Shown here one piece after another: positions 15,943-22,657 of a stretch of 64,000 bases of DNA; within the stretch, counting starts at the first letter, position 1; the number at the start of each line of letters is the position of its first letter. The stretch is from a virus. The notes beneath the pieces are model-generated. The model was not told the origin of the DNA. It worked only from the letters and a program-made list of their open reading frames with translations, and did not search any database. Position numbers and translations under genes: made by a program. The stretch spans positions 1 through 64,000 of the IMG/VR virus record IMGVR_UViG_3300046506_000327; one strand, written 5' to 3'.

Positions 15943-16295
15943 TGCCACTCTCCCCGGTCCAGTCGGCGCAGCACGTTCAGCGGCTGCATGCTCTTGTACT
16001 CCCCGCCGTTGTAGCCCTGGGCGAACTCTCCCGTGGGCTCCACCTCGTACACGTCGCCTCCGGTCTGCCTGGCGTACTCTGCGGCCGTGGCGAGGCTGGT
16101 GGTGAAGTGGATGTAGCGGCTCCTGGGCCCCTCGTCGCCCCATCCGTTCGTGCGGCGCCCTGCGGTGAGCTGTGCGCCCGCGCGGAGCCGCTTGCCGCCA
16201 CCGTGGTACAGCGGGCCCTCGACGGTGAACGACTTCTCGACGTAGCCCTCGGCCCCGTAGGTGAGTCCGGTCCATGTGTAGGTGCTCGGCGTCAT
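15939..16295 (-). CDS. Arr-like ADP-ribosyltransferase, 118 aa
   Basis: ATG at 16295. Residues 20-110 match the layout of rifampin NAD+ ADP-ribosyltransferase (Arr): LYHGG (NAD-binding His), RTNGWGD, IHFTTSLATAAEYA, VYEVEPTGEF and SMQPLNVL. Arr enzymes are about 140 residues, close to this length. They inactivate rifampicin, and related proteins modify other targets. On a mobile element it could give rifamycin resistance or modify a host or phage target. Coupled to 15628-15942. Confidence 0.7.
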   Translation of the reverse strand: MTPSTYTWTGLTYGAEGYVEKSFTVEGPLYHGGGKRLRAGAQLTAGRRTNGWGDEGPRSRYIHFTTSLATAAEYARQTGGDVYEVEPTGEFAQGYNGGEYKSMQPLNVLRRLDRGEWQ

Positions 16296-16341
16296 GGCGG
16301 TGTGCCCTCCCTGGGCGAGTCGGCGAGTCTGTTGCCAGGCG

Positions 16342-16368
16342 GGGCGCCCCGGTGTTGGCGGGGCGCCC
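16342..16368 (-). terminator. Intergenic hairpin
   Basis: GGGCGCCCC pairs with GGGGCGCCC across a 9-nt loop between 16381-16845 and the Arr-like gene. Confidence 0.5.
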
Positions 16369-16380
16369 GTGGTGGTGCTG

Positions 16381-16845
16381 TCAGTGCTGCGGCTCGCGGC
16401 GGTACTCACCCGTGAGCGCGCTACGGGCCTCCTCCACGCTCACGCCCTGGGCGAGCTGCGAGCCGTCGGCGCGGTAGGCGTCCCAGACTCGGTGCATGGT
16501 CCCGGGGCGCGCGTCCATGTACCCGCCCAGCACGGTCAGCCGGTCGTCGTGGTGCGCGTAGGTCTGCGACTCCGACCCCTCGGCGATCGGCGCCATGTCG
16601 ACGATGGCGATCGTGTCGTACGGGCCGTAGTGCACGGTCACGCGGTTCGGCGTACGCTCGGCGCCGCCCAGATACGTGAGGGTGATCCAGCCGTCGGCGT
16701 CCGACTTTGCCGTCTCCACGGTGAAGAACGAACCCAGGTAGCGGTGTGCGGCGTTGTCGTCGCCCCAGAAGCGGCGGACCACTCGCGCGCCGGTGACGAT
16801 CTTGTCACGCAGGTCGGTGACGGGGGCCTCGGTGATGTGCGGCAT
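16381..16845 (-). CDS. Hypothetical protein, 154 aa
   Basis: Starts MPHITEAPVTDLRDKIVTGA. Beta-rich middle (RYLGSFFTVETAKSDADGWI, RVTVHYGPYDTIAIVDMAP) and a C-terminal helix EEARSALTGEYRREPQ. Part of the P7 unit. No family recognised. Confidence 0.6.
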   Translation of the reverse strand: MPHITEAPVTDLRDKIVTGARVVRRFWGDDNAAHRYLGSFFTVETAKSDADGWITLTYLGGAERTPNRVTVHYGPYDTIAIVDMAPIAEGSESQTYAHHDDRLTVLGGYMDARPGTMHRVWDAYRADGSQLAQGVSVEEARSALTGEYRREPQH

Positions 16846-16932
16846 GGTGGTGTCTCCTCGTGGTCGTGCGGGCTTGTGGTGGTCCTGCGGGGCGCGCCCG
16901 GCCGGTGGGGTCGACCGGGCGCTGTGGGCCTG

Positions 16933-18084
16933 TCAGGCGCGGTGGTAGGCGCGCTGGGCGATGTACTCGCCCTCGAAGAACTCCCCGCCCCCGGCGGAGG
17001 CACCCAGGCGCAAGCCGTGGGCTCGGGCGTAGGCCACCGAGGCGCGGTCGATGCTGTCCACCTCGGCGGCGGGGCCCTTGACGTACACGGCGATGATGCC
17101 GTGACCCCGGTCCTCGGTGCGTACCAGGTACTTGCCGTGACGCTCGGCCCCCGCCCACTCGGAGGCCAGCAGGCGGCGGCGCAGCTCGGTGCGCTCCGCG
17201 TCCTCCTGGGCGCGCTGGACAGCCTCGGTGAGGCGCACCTGTTCGACAGCGGCGGTGGCCGCTTCCTGTCCCTCGTCCTCGCGGGTGAAGATGATCGCGG
17301 CCGTCACCACGTGGGCGGCCCGGTTGTACGCGGCCGTCTCCTCGGCGGTGCGCTCGCGCTTGTCGGCGCACCATGCGCGCTGCGCCTGGCGGAACGCGGC
17401 GGACAGGGTGACGATCGCGGGTTCCTGGGCGAAGGCCTCCCGGTATTCCTCCGGCTGTCCGGCGAGGAACGTGGCGACGTCGGCGGCGACGTCGGCGCGG
17501 GTGATCCCCTCGTACTCCTCGGTGCGGGGCGCGGCGGCGGGGGCGGTGGGCTCGGTCATGGTGTCCTCTTCCTGGGCGGCCTGGGCTGCGTCCTCCTGGT
17601 CGAACCTACGCGCCGCGATGAGCAGCGCGTGAGTGCGGTTGTACTGGTTCAGCGCGTTGTGCGCGGCCTCGGCGCCGTTGTTCTTCATGGCGCGGCGCAT
17701 CACGCGGCGCACCCGGTCGTACTCGCCCTTGAGCACCACGGAGGCGGGGGCCTGCTCGGCCTCCCGGCGGCGCTCGCCGAACCCCAGGTAGGCCAGCGCG
17801 AGCCGCTTGCCCTCGGCCACGTCGTCGCGGGTGATCTCCACCGCATCCAGCTTGGCGAGGTACTCGCGGCCCTGGCGGATGATCACGCAGTACGAGGCGA
17901 GGTCACCGCTACGGCCCAGCTTGTACCCGGGGATCCAGTCGGCCAGGCCACGGCCCACGAGCCCCTCATGGGTGCGCTGGTCGGCAGTGACGTCGATGAT
18001 GCCGTCCGTGTGGGCGGCACCGGTGCGCAGCGCGCGCACCTGGACGTCAGTGGGCTTGCGGGTGATCTCGATGATCGCTGCCAT
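16933..18084 (-). CDS. Winged-helix N-terminus plus coiled coil, 383 aa
   Basis: ATG at 18084 after AAGGAGCACC. Residues 1-80 (RKPTDVQVRALRTGAAHTDG ... GREYLAKL) repeat the N-terminal domain of 12153-13676. The middle is helical and charged with long Ala/Glu/Arg runs (residues 150-310), and the end has a compact domain (KYLVRTEDRGHGIIAVYVKG, VAYARAHGLRLG). First gene after P7. Function unknown. Confidence 0.65.
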   Translation of the reverse strand: MAAIIEITRKPTDVQVRALRTGAAHTDGIIDVTADQRTHEGLVGRGLADWIPGYKLGRSGDLASYCVIIRQGREYLAKLDAVEITRDDVAEGKRLALAYLGFGERRREAEQAPASVVLKGEYDRVRRVMRRAMKNNGAEAAHNALNQYNRTHALLIAARRFDQEDAAQAAQEEDTMTEPTAPAAAPRTEEYEGITRADVAADVATFLAGQPEEYREAFAQEPAIVTLSAAFRQAQRAWCADKRERTAEETAAYNRAAHVVTAAIIFTREDEGQEAATAAVEQVRLTEAVQRAQEDAERTELRRRLLASEWAGAERHGKYLVRTEDRGHGIIAVYVKGPAAEVDSIDRASVAYARAHGLRLGASAGGGEFFEGEYIAQRAYHRA

Positions 18085-18122
18085 GGGGTGCTCCTTCGGG
18101 GTGATGTCCGGCGGGACGTTGT

Positions 18123-18155
18123 CCACTCTACAGCAACAGTTGTCGCCAGTGTCAA
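18123..18155 (-). promoter_or_regulatory. Promoter/operator P7
   Basis: Minus strand: TTGACAC, core GCGACAACTGTTGC (18133-18146), TAGAGT. About 40 nt upstream of the 16933-18084 start. Confidence 0.8.
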
Positions 18156-18187
18156 GCCGGATGCGCCGACCACTCCCGGACACGCCA

Positions 18188-18219
18188 GCAGGGGCGCGGG
18201 ATGATCCCCACGCCCCTGC
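18188..18219 (-). terminator. Hairpin after 18232-19656
   Basis: GCAGGGGCG / CGCCCCTGC stem with a 14-nt loop, 13 nt after the stop and upstream of P7. Confidence 0.55.
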
Positions 18220-18231
18220 CGCCCGTGCTGG

Positions 18232-19656
18232 TCAGCCCTGGGCGCGCCCGTCGGCGTAGCCATCCCACGCGGCGGGGAGGCACTCGATACCCCCGGCGGT
18301 GAGGATCTCATCGAGGGCGCGCACCGCGCGGGCGAACGGGTCGTCAGTGGGCTTCACGGCGGCCTGCTCCCGGATCATGGCCAACAGCTCTTCCGTGCCC
18401 AGCTCCTCACCCACGGCCCACGCGTATGCGTCCTGCGTGGCCTCCTCGGCGTACGGCGCGATGGGCTCGCCGTCCTCGCCCTCCCACATCAGCGTGAGCG
18501 GGATGGACGGGTCACCCAGGGCGTTGCCCGGCGCCATGCGCACCGTGCCGTACTCCTCGGCCACCTCGTCGTGGTGGGGCAGGCACAGGGCGAGCCCCGA
18601 CGCCTTGCGCGCTCCGCAGTACTCCGACGACATGCGGCCGACGGTGATCTGATGCCCGCAGTGCTGGCCGCCGCGCCACGGCTCGCGGTCGAGGATGACG
18701 GCCTCCGCCTGGGTGTCGATCACGGCAGTGCTCGGGAGGCCGTACTCCCGGGCGCACGACAGGGCGCGGGCGCGGTGGGCGAACCGCATCCAGTCGCGGG
18801 TGTCCTTGCCGACGGGCACCACGTAGCGGGCGGGGGTCTCGTCGTCCTCCTCGACGGCCACGCGCTGCGGCACGAACCAGGAGTAGTACACGTGGATCAT
18901 GCCGTCCTCGGTGCGCACGGCGCGGTGACCCTGCTCGGCGTTGTTCTTGATCGCCTCGCGGACGTTCGCGGCCTTGTGGATGCCCATGTCCCCGGCATCC
19001 TCGAACAGCACGCCGACGAACATCCGGTAGTCGACCTCCTCGACGTCCTCGACCGTGACGGGAGTGGGCTCCTCGACGGTGGTCTCCTCGGCAGGCCCCC
19101 AGTGGGTGAGGATGAACTCATACTCCCGGGGGAAGCCGTCGCCGGTGTGGGCGATGAGGCGCGCGGGGGGCTCATCGCCCTGCGGGCCGGTGCCGTACTC
19201 CTCGATGCGCTGCCCCTTGGTCAGGAGCAGGGAGAGCATGACGATGGCCTGTTCGGCGGTCATGTCCTCGGTGGTGGGGGCGCTGCCCAGGGTCCGCGTG
19301 ATGACCCGGGCCCCGGCGATGTTGCCAAGGATGAGCGCGGCAGCGGCTCGGGAGATCCCTGCGTTGGAGCGGATGGCGGCGCGGTGCCATTCGGTGGCCT
19401 TGCTGCCGGGGGTGCCCATCATGATCACAAAGCCGTTGCGCAGGGTCGTGAGGCTCTTCGGGGTGAGGTAGAAGTGCCCCACGGGGCGCCCGCTGCCGTC
19501 GCGGGTCTCCTCCATCTCGACCATGCCGCGAGCGGTCAGCGCGGTCCGGGTGCTGCCCCGGGTGAGGGACTGGTAACGGCCGTCGCTGCCCTGGTAGGCG
19601 AGCGCGGCCAGCATGGCGCGAATCATGGGGTCGCTCAGGCGGGTGGAGGTGGCCAT
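18232..19656 (-). CDS. Winged-helix-type protein, 474 aa
   Basis: ATG at 19656, own promoter P8. Residues 5-80 (LSDPMIRAMLAALAYQGSDG ... GHFYLTPKSLTTLRNGF) look like a winged helix. A long middle part includes SRAAAALILGNIAG and acidic patches. Near residue 310 a Cys/His run (GGQHCGHQITVGRMSSEYCG ... LPHHDE) may be a zinc site. The C-terminus is helical (ELGTEELLAMIREQAAVKP). Unknown family; belongs to the group of large left-arm proteins each with its own promoter. Confidence 0.6.
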   Translation of the reverse strand: MATSTRLSDPMIRAMLAALAYQGSDGRYQSLTRGSTRTALTARGMVEMEETRDGSGRPVGHFYLTPKSLTTLRNGFVIMMGTPGSKATEWHRAAIRSNAGISRAAAALILGNIAGARVITRTLGSAPTTEDMTAEQAIVMLSLLLTKGQRIEEYGTGPQGDEPPARLIAHTGDGFPREYEFILTHWGPAEETTVEEPTPVTVEDVEEVDYRMFVGVLFEDAGDMGIHKAANVREAIKNNAEQGHRAVRTEDGMIHVYYSWFVPQRVAVEEDDETPARYVVPVGKDTRDWMRFAHRARALSCAREYGLPSTAVIDTQAEAVILDREPWRGGQHCGHQITVGRMSSEYCGARKASGLALCLPHHDEVAEEYGTVRMAPGNALGDPSIPLTLMWEGEDGEPIAPYAEEATQDAYAWAVGEELGTEELLAMIREQAAVKPTDDPFARAVRALDEILTAGGIECLPAAWDGYADGRAQG

Positions 19657-19696
19657 GGGTGGGGCTCCTTCGTGGTGGTGTCCGGCGGGACGTCGC

Positions 19697-19729
19697 CCAC
19701 TCTACAGCAACAGTTGTTGCCCGTGTCAA
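19697..19729 (-). promoter_or_regulatory. Promoter/operator P8
   Basis: Minus strand: TTGACAC, core GCAACAACTGTTGC (19707-19720), TAGAGT. Confidence 0.8.
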
Positions 19730-19740
19730 CCCTGAAATGC

Positions 19741-19783
19741 CAGCAGGCAGGAACCGGGCGCACTGCCCTGGTCCTGCCTGCTG
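19741..19783 (-). terminator. Hairpin upstream of P8
   Basis: CAGCAGGCAGGA pairs exactly with TCCTGCCTGCTG around a 19-nt loop. Follows the 14-codon ORF by about 60 nt and closes the P9 unit. Confidence 0.65.
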
Positions 19784-19841
19784 AACTCCCGCCGTCGGCA
19801 ACCGTCTAGGCGGCCCCTCTCCTGCTCGCGGTGGTCGGCCC

Positions 19842-19886
19842 CTACCTGGGGCGCTTCGGCCTCTTCGGTCGGCGCGGGTGGCTCAT
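19842..19886 (-). CDS. Possible 14-aa basic mini-protein
   Basis: ATG at 19886 overlaps the stop of 19883-20161 as ATGA and is preceded by CAGGAGGTGACC, a near-ideal ribosome site. It would encode MSHPRRPKRPKRPR, 8 of 14 residues being Arg or Lys. The start context is better than for many neighbours, but 14 codons is too short to judge by composition. May be a real peptide, a leader, or chance. Confidence 0.35.
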   Translation of the reverse strand: MSHPRRPKRPKRPR

Positions 19887-20161
19887 CCGGTCACCTCCTG
19901 GATGATCTCTCGGGTGAAGCGCCAGCCGTGGCGGCTGTCGCGGCCGTTGAACAGGCACGGGCGCACGGTGATCTCATCGGCGCTGCCGCGCACGGTGATC
20001 TCGTGGTGCGCGCTGCGCCACGCCCTGATGTGGGCTGTCACAGACTCGCCGTCGATGAGGCTGCCTCCCATGAGCGCCCACAACGCGCCGCCGTCCTCCG
20101 TGCGCTCACCCTTGTACAGGTCGGCGGATGGAACAGCGCTCTCATCGAAGAGCTGCGTCAC
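19883..20161 (-). CDS. Hypothetical protein, 92 aa
   Basis: Overlaps the upstream gene by 4 nt. N-terminus acidic (MTQLFDESAVPSADLYKGER), C-terminal half strand-rich with alternating charges (AHHEITVRGSADEITVRP). No family recognised. Confidence 0.6.
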   Translation of the reverse strand: MTQLFDESAVPSADLYKGERTEDGGALWALMGGSLIDGESVTAHIRAWRSAHHEITVRGSADEITVRPCLFNGRDSRHGWRFTREIIQEVTG

Positions 20162-20790
20162 TGCTCCCCGCCCTCGGCTTCACGGAGGGTGGCGCATACC
20201 TGCGACCAGCGCGCGCACTCCACGGGCGCGCCGTCGCGGGTGACGGTCCACGACATGTCACCGTCGGCCCAGTCGACGCCGTCGGCGTGGTGGTCGAGGG
20301 CGAGCACGGCGTGAACCTGGACGGCTCCCCGGCGGGCGATGAGGTGGTGGCCGTCGGTGTCGGGGTAGGCGTCCTCAGGACGCACGCGCGCACCGCTCCT
20401 GAGCAGGCTCGTCATTGCGGTCCTGAGCGGTTCGGGCATCGGGTTGGTTCGCACGGTGTAACGGCCCGCCGTCGCCTCCTCCTCGTCGCGCTCGACGGTG
20501 GCGACGTACGCGCTGGAGGTGTCGCGCCACTGGCCCGCGACGCGCCACCCAGCCGCGCGCATGAGCGCCTCGGCCTCGTTGATGCCGTCCTGGGCGTCAC
20601 CGTCCTTGGCGTTCACGGTGGTGACGGCATAGAACGGCTGCGGCTTGCTGGTGTCATCCGACCAGTGGGTTTCGTTGTCCGGATCCGCTCCCAACAACTC
20701 GTCTTCAATGATCGTGACGTCCATGTTCGGCTGGTCCAGCACGCTACTGCCGGTGGCCATCCAGGCCGTGAAGTGGCGGCGGGTCGTCAT
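20158..20790 (-). CDS. Hypothetical protein with an 'AAGW' module, 210 aa
   Basis: Residues 55-105 (QPFYAVTTVNAKDGDAQDGI ... ALMRAAGWRVAGQW ... SAYVATVERDEE) form a small strand-helix-strand unit with the motif L-x-x-A-A-G-W, which recurs in 22658-24931 and 25055-26149. The rest includes HHLIARRGAVQVHAVLALDH and a Trp/Ser C-terminal part. A tRNA-like structure lies just upstream. Unknown family. Confidence 0.6.
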   Translation of the reverse strand: MTTRRHFTAWMATGSSVLDQPNMDVTIIEDELLGADPDNETHWSDDTSKPQPFYAVTTVNAKDGDAQDGINEAEALMRAAGWRVAGQWRDTSSAYVATVERDEEEATAGRYTVRTNPMPEPLRTAMTSLLRSGARVRPEDAYPDTDGHHLIARRGAVQVHAVLALDHHADGVDWADGDMSWTVTRDGAPVECARWSQVCATLREAEGGEQ

Positions 20791-20825
20791 GCGTCCCCCT
20801 CGGGGTGTCTGGCGGGTGGTGGAGT

Positions 20826-20893
20826 GCCCCGGACAGGCATCGAACCTGACTCGGACCGTGCCCCGCCCGATCGGCGGCGGGCGGGGCCAGGGC
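20826..20893 (-). other. tRNA-like structure TLS-1
   Basis: Minus-strand RNA of 68 nt. GCCCTGG at the 5' end pairs with CCGGGGC at the 3' end (7 bp, one G-U). Inside are a GC hairpin (CCCCGCCCG stem, 9 bp) and a T-arm with CAGG/CCTG and the 7-nt loop TTCGATG. There is no D-arm or anticodon arm and no CCA. Lies between the stop of 20902-21159 and the start of 20158-20790. Confidence 0.6.
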
Positions 20894-20901
20894 TGCCGTG
20901 C

Positions 20902-21159
20902 TCAGTGCTGGCAGCCGCCGCGCCAGTCGGACAGGGCGCCGCTGATCACGTCGCCGACGGTGTTCTCGCCCTCCTCGTTGAACTCACCCCAGTTCTGGTG
21001 CAGCCACTCGGAGAAGGGGCGGGCGGAGTAGGCGGGCAACTCGTTCTCCGCGAGGACGTACTCAAAGATCATTTGCGCGTCGACCTCCTGCACCCCCTCC
21101 CGCTCGTCCTGCTCGACGTCGCCGGACTGCGCGAGCGCCTTCGGGTTGATCTTGTCCAT
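20902..21159 (-). CDS. Acidic hypothetical protein, 85 aa
   Basis: Glu/Asp-rich (QDEREGVQEVDAQMIFEYVL, NWGEFNEEGENTVGDVISGA), helical. Flanked by tRNA-like structures on both sides. No family recognised; small and acidic, as many phage inhibitors are, but this is only a resemblance. Confidence 0.6.
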   Translation of the reverse strand: MDKINPKALAQSGDVEQDEREGVQEVDAQMIFEYVLAENELPAYSARPFSEWLHQNWGEFNEEGENTVGDVISGALSDWRGGCQH

Positions 21160-21194
21160 GCTCTGTCCCTCGTGGTGGTGGGATGGTGCGGAGC

Positions 21195-21256
21195 GCCCCG
21201 GACCGGAGTCGAACCGGACCGAGCCGCCACGCCCCCTCGCGGGGGCGGGCCGGGGC
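21195..21256 (-). other. tRNA-like structure TLS-2
   Basis: 62 nt. GCCCCGG pairs with CCGGGGC (7 bp, perfect). Inner hairpin GCCCCC-GCGA-GGGGGC. T-arm CCGG/CCGG with the canonical loop TTCGACT. Lies between 21265-21708 and 20902-21159. Confidence 0.6.
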
Positions 21257-21264
21257 TGGTGGTG

Positions 21265-21708
21265 CTACTTGTCCGCCTGGTAGCGGTTGTGGGCGCGGAA
21301 GGCCGCGCGGCGCTCCTCGATCGGAAGCGTCTCGTCCTTGATCTTGGCCTTGTTGGCCTCGATGTCCTCTCGCGGGGACTCGGCGGTGATGATCGGCCGC
21401 TCGACGCACAGCAGCTCTCCACGCCTGATCAGGTCGGTAGAGCCGTCGGCGTAGAACACCTCGGCCGTGCCGGGGTCGGCGTCCTCGGCCCGCTCAACCC
21501 GCGCGATCTCCTTGAACTTGTCCAGGTGGCCATGGGCGGCCCACGGCTGCTCGGGCTTGCGGTGGTTACCGGCCGCCGTCCGGGTGGTGTAGTGGGGGAT
21601 ACGGTCGGCCGCCAGACCCTTCAGGCCGATGATCCGCTTGTACTCCGGGGCGTCGTCACGGGCGGCGACCACTGCTTCGCCGGGCGTCAGGTTGTCGAAG
21701 GTGCTCAT
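21265..21708 (-). CDS. Hypothetical protein, 147 aa
   Basis: First gene after P9. N-terminus FDNLTPGEAVVAARDDAPEY, basic middle (HYTTRTAAGNHRKPEQPWAA), strand-rich part AEVFYADGSTDLIRRGELLC, and an acidic/basic helical tail. No family recognised. Confidence 0.6.
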   Translation of the reverse strand: MSTFDNLTPGEAVVAARDDAPEYKRIIGLKGLAADRIPHYTTRTAAGNHRKPEQPWAAHGHLDKFKEIARVERAEDADPGTAEVFYADGSTDLIRRGELLCVERPIITAESPREDIEANKAKIKDETLPIEERRAAFRAHNRYQADK

Positions 21709-21759
21709 GCGGGTCTCATCTCTGGTGGCGGGAAGTGCCGGGTTCCCCCGGCTGTGATT

Positions 21760-21790
21760 CCACTCTATAGCAACAGGCGTTGCGTGTCTA
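21760..21790 (-). promoter_or_regulatory. Promoter/operator P9
   Basis: Minus strand: TAGACAC, core GCAACGCCTGTTGC (21770-21783), TATAGAGT. The tRNA-like element TLS-3 ends 6 nt from its -35. Confidence 0.75.
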
Positions 21791-21796
21791 CTGTGC

Positions 21797-21860
21797 GCCC
21801 CGGGCAGGCATTGAACCTGCCTCGGTCCGGCGCCCCGCCCTGGGTGGGCGGGGCCGGGGC
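21797..21860 (-). other. tRNA-like structure TLS-3
   Basis: 64 nt, the most tRNA-like of the three. 7-bp perfect acceptor-type stem GCCCCGG/CCGGGGC. Hairpin CCCCGCCC-ACCCA-GGGCGGGG. A 5-bp T-stem GCAGG/CCTGC with loop TTCAATG sits directly against the 3' acceptor strand, as in real tRNAs. Lies between the stop of 21868-22533 and P9. Confidence 0.65.
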
Positions 21861-21867
21861 GGTGGTG

Positions 21868-22533
21868 CTAGAGCGCGCTAGCGAAGTCGTCGTAGGCGTC
21901 GCCCAGGAAGGTGCGCAGCTCCGCGTGCAGGGCCGCGAAGGCGTTGTACCGGGCCTGGATCTCCTTGGGCTCGCCGCTGACGCTCATGTCAGCCGCCCAC
22001 TCCTGGGCGTTATCCCAGGCATCGGCGTTGGCGGCGTCGGAGAGCAGGGCTTCCAGTACCTCGGCGGCCTCCGGCGCGACCAGGCAACCGCCGTTCTGCG
22101 GGAGGCTGTTGGCGTAGCTCTGGCCGTACCCACGGAACAGCATGGTGCGCCGCTGGGGGTTCTCGTCGCCGCCGTACATGTTCATGTCGGTCACGATGGT
22201 CAGCACCACGTCGTACACGTCGTAGTCGTGCTCGCGGGTCGGGGAGCCGTTGAAGCTGTTGACGTAGATCGGGATGATCTTGATGCCGTGCTCCGCGATC
22301 AGGTCGTCGAGGGACTTGTCGCCGTCCTCGTCCTCGGCCGGGGTGACCAGTTCACGGGGGATCGCGGGGACCTGGTGGGGGTACTTGTAGTAATCCCCGT
22401 CGATGGCCACGTGGACGACCTCGCCGCCGTGGTCGCGGTCGACCGTGCCGGTCGCGGCCGGGAACAGGTGGCCGTCGCGCTCGGTCTCGGCGATCTCGAC
22501 GCGGTCACCGGCGGCGAACTGGATGTAGGCCAT
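21868..22533 (-). CDS. Hypothetical protein, 221 aa
   Basis: ATG at 22533 after AAGGAGTACCCC. Residues 1-50 are an SH3/KOW-like strand set (GDRVEIAETERDG ... GEVVHVAIDGDYYKYP), the middle contains DVYDVVLTIVTDMNMYGGDE, and the end is Ala-rich helical (ALHAELRTFLGDAYDDFASA). Single-gene unit from P10. No family recognised. Confidence 0.6.
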   Translation of the reverse strand: MAYIQFAAGDRVEIAETERDGHLFPAATGTVDRDHGGEVVHVAIDGDYYKYPHQVPAIPRELVTPAEDEDGDKSLDDLIAEHGIKIIPIYVNSFNGSPTREHDYDVYDVVLTIVTDMNMYGGDENPQRRTMLFRGYGQSYANSLPQNGGCLVAPEAAEVLEALLSDAANADAWDNAQEWAADMSVSGEPKEIQARYNAFAALHAELRTFLGDAYDDFASAL

Positions 22534-22593
22534 GGGGTACTCCTTGGAAGTTGTGGCGGGGCTTTCCTCCGGGCTTCCCCGGCGGGCATGGCC

Positions 22594-22626
22594 CCACTCT
22601 ATCGCAACACGTGTTGCCTGTGTCAA
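22594..22626 (-). promoter_or_regulatory. Promoter/operator P10
   Basis: Minus strand: TTGACAC, perfect palindrome GCAACACGTGTTGC (22604-22617), GATAGAGT. Confidence 0.85.
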
Positions 22627-22657
22627 GTCGAGTGGGGCCACTTCATGTCAGTGCAGG

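Noticed and set aside
20826-21860. Normal tRNA genes at the three T-arm sequences
   Set aside because: No D-arm, no anticodon arm and only about 33 nt between acceptor 5' strand and T-arm; kept as tRNA-like structures instead.
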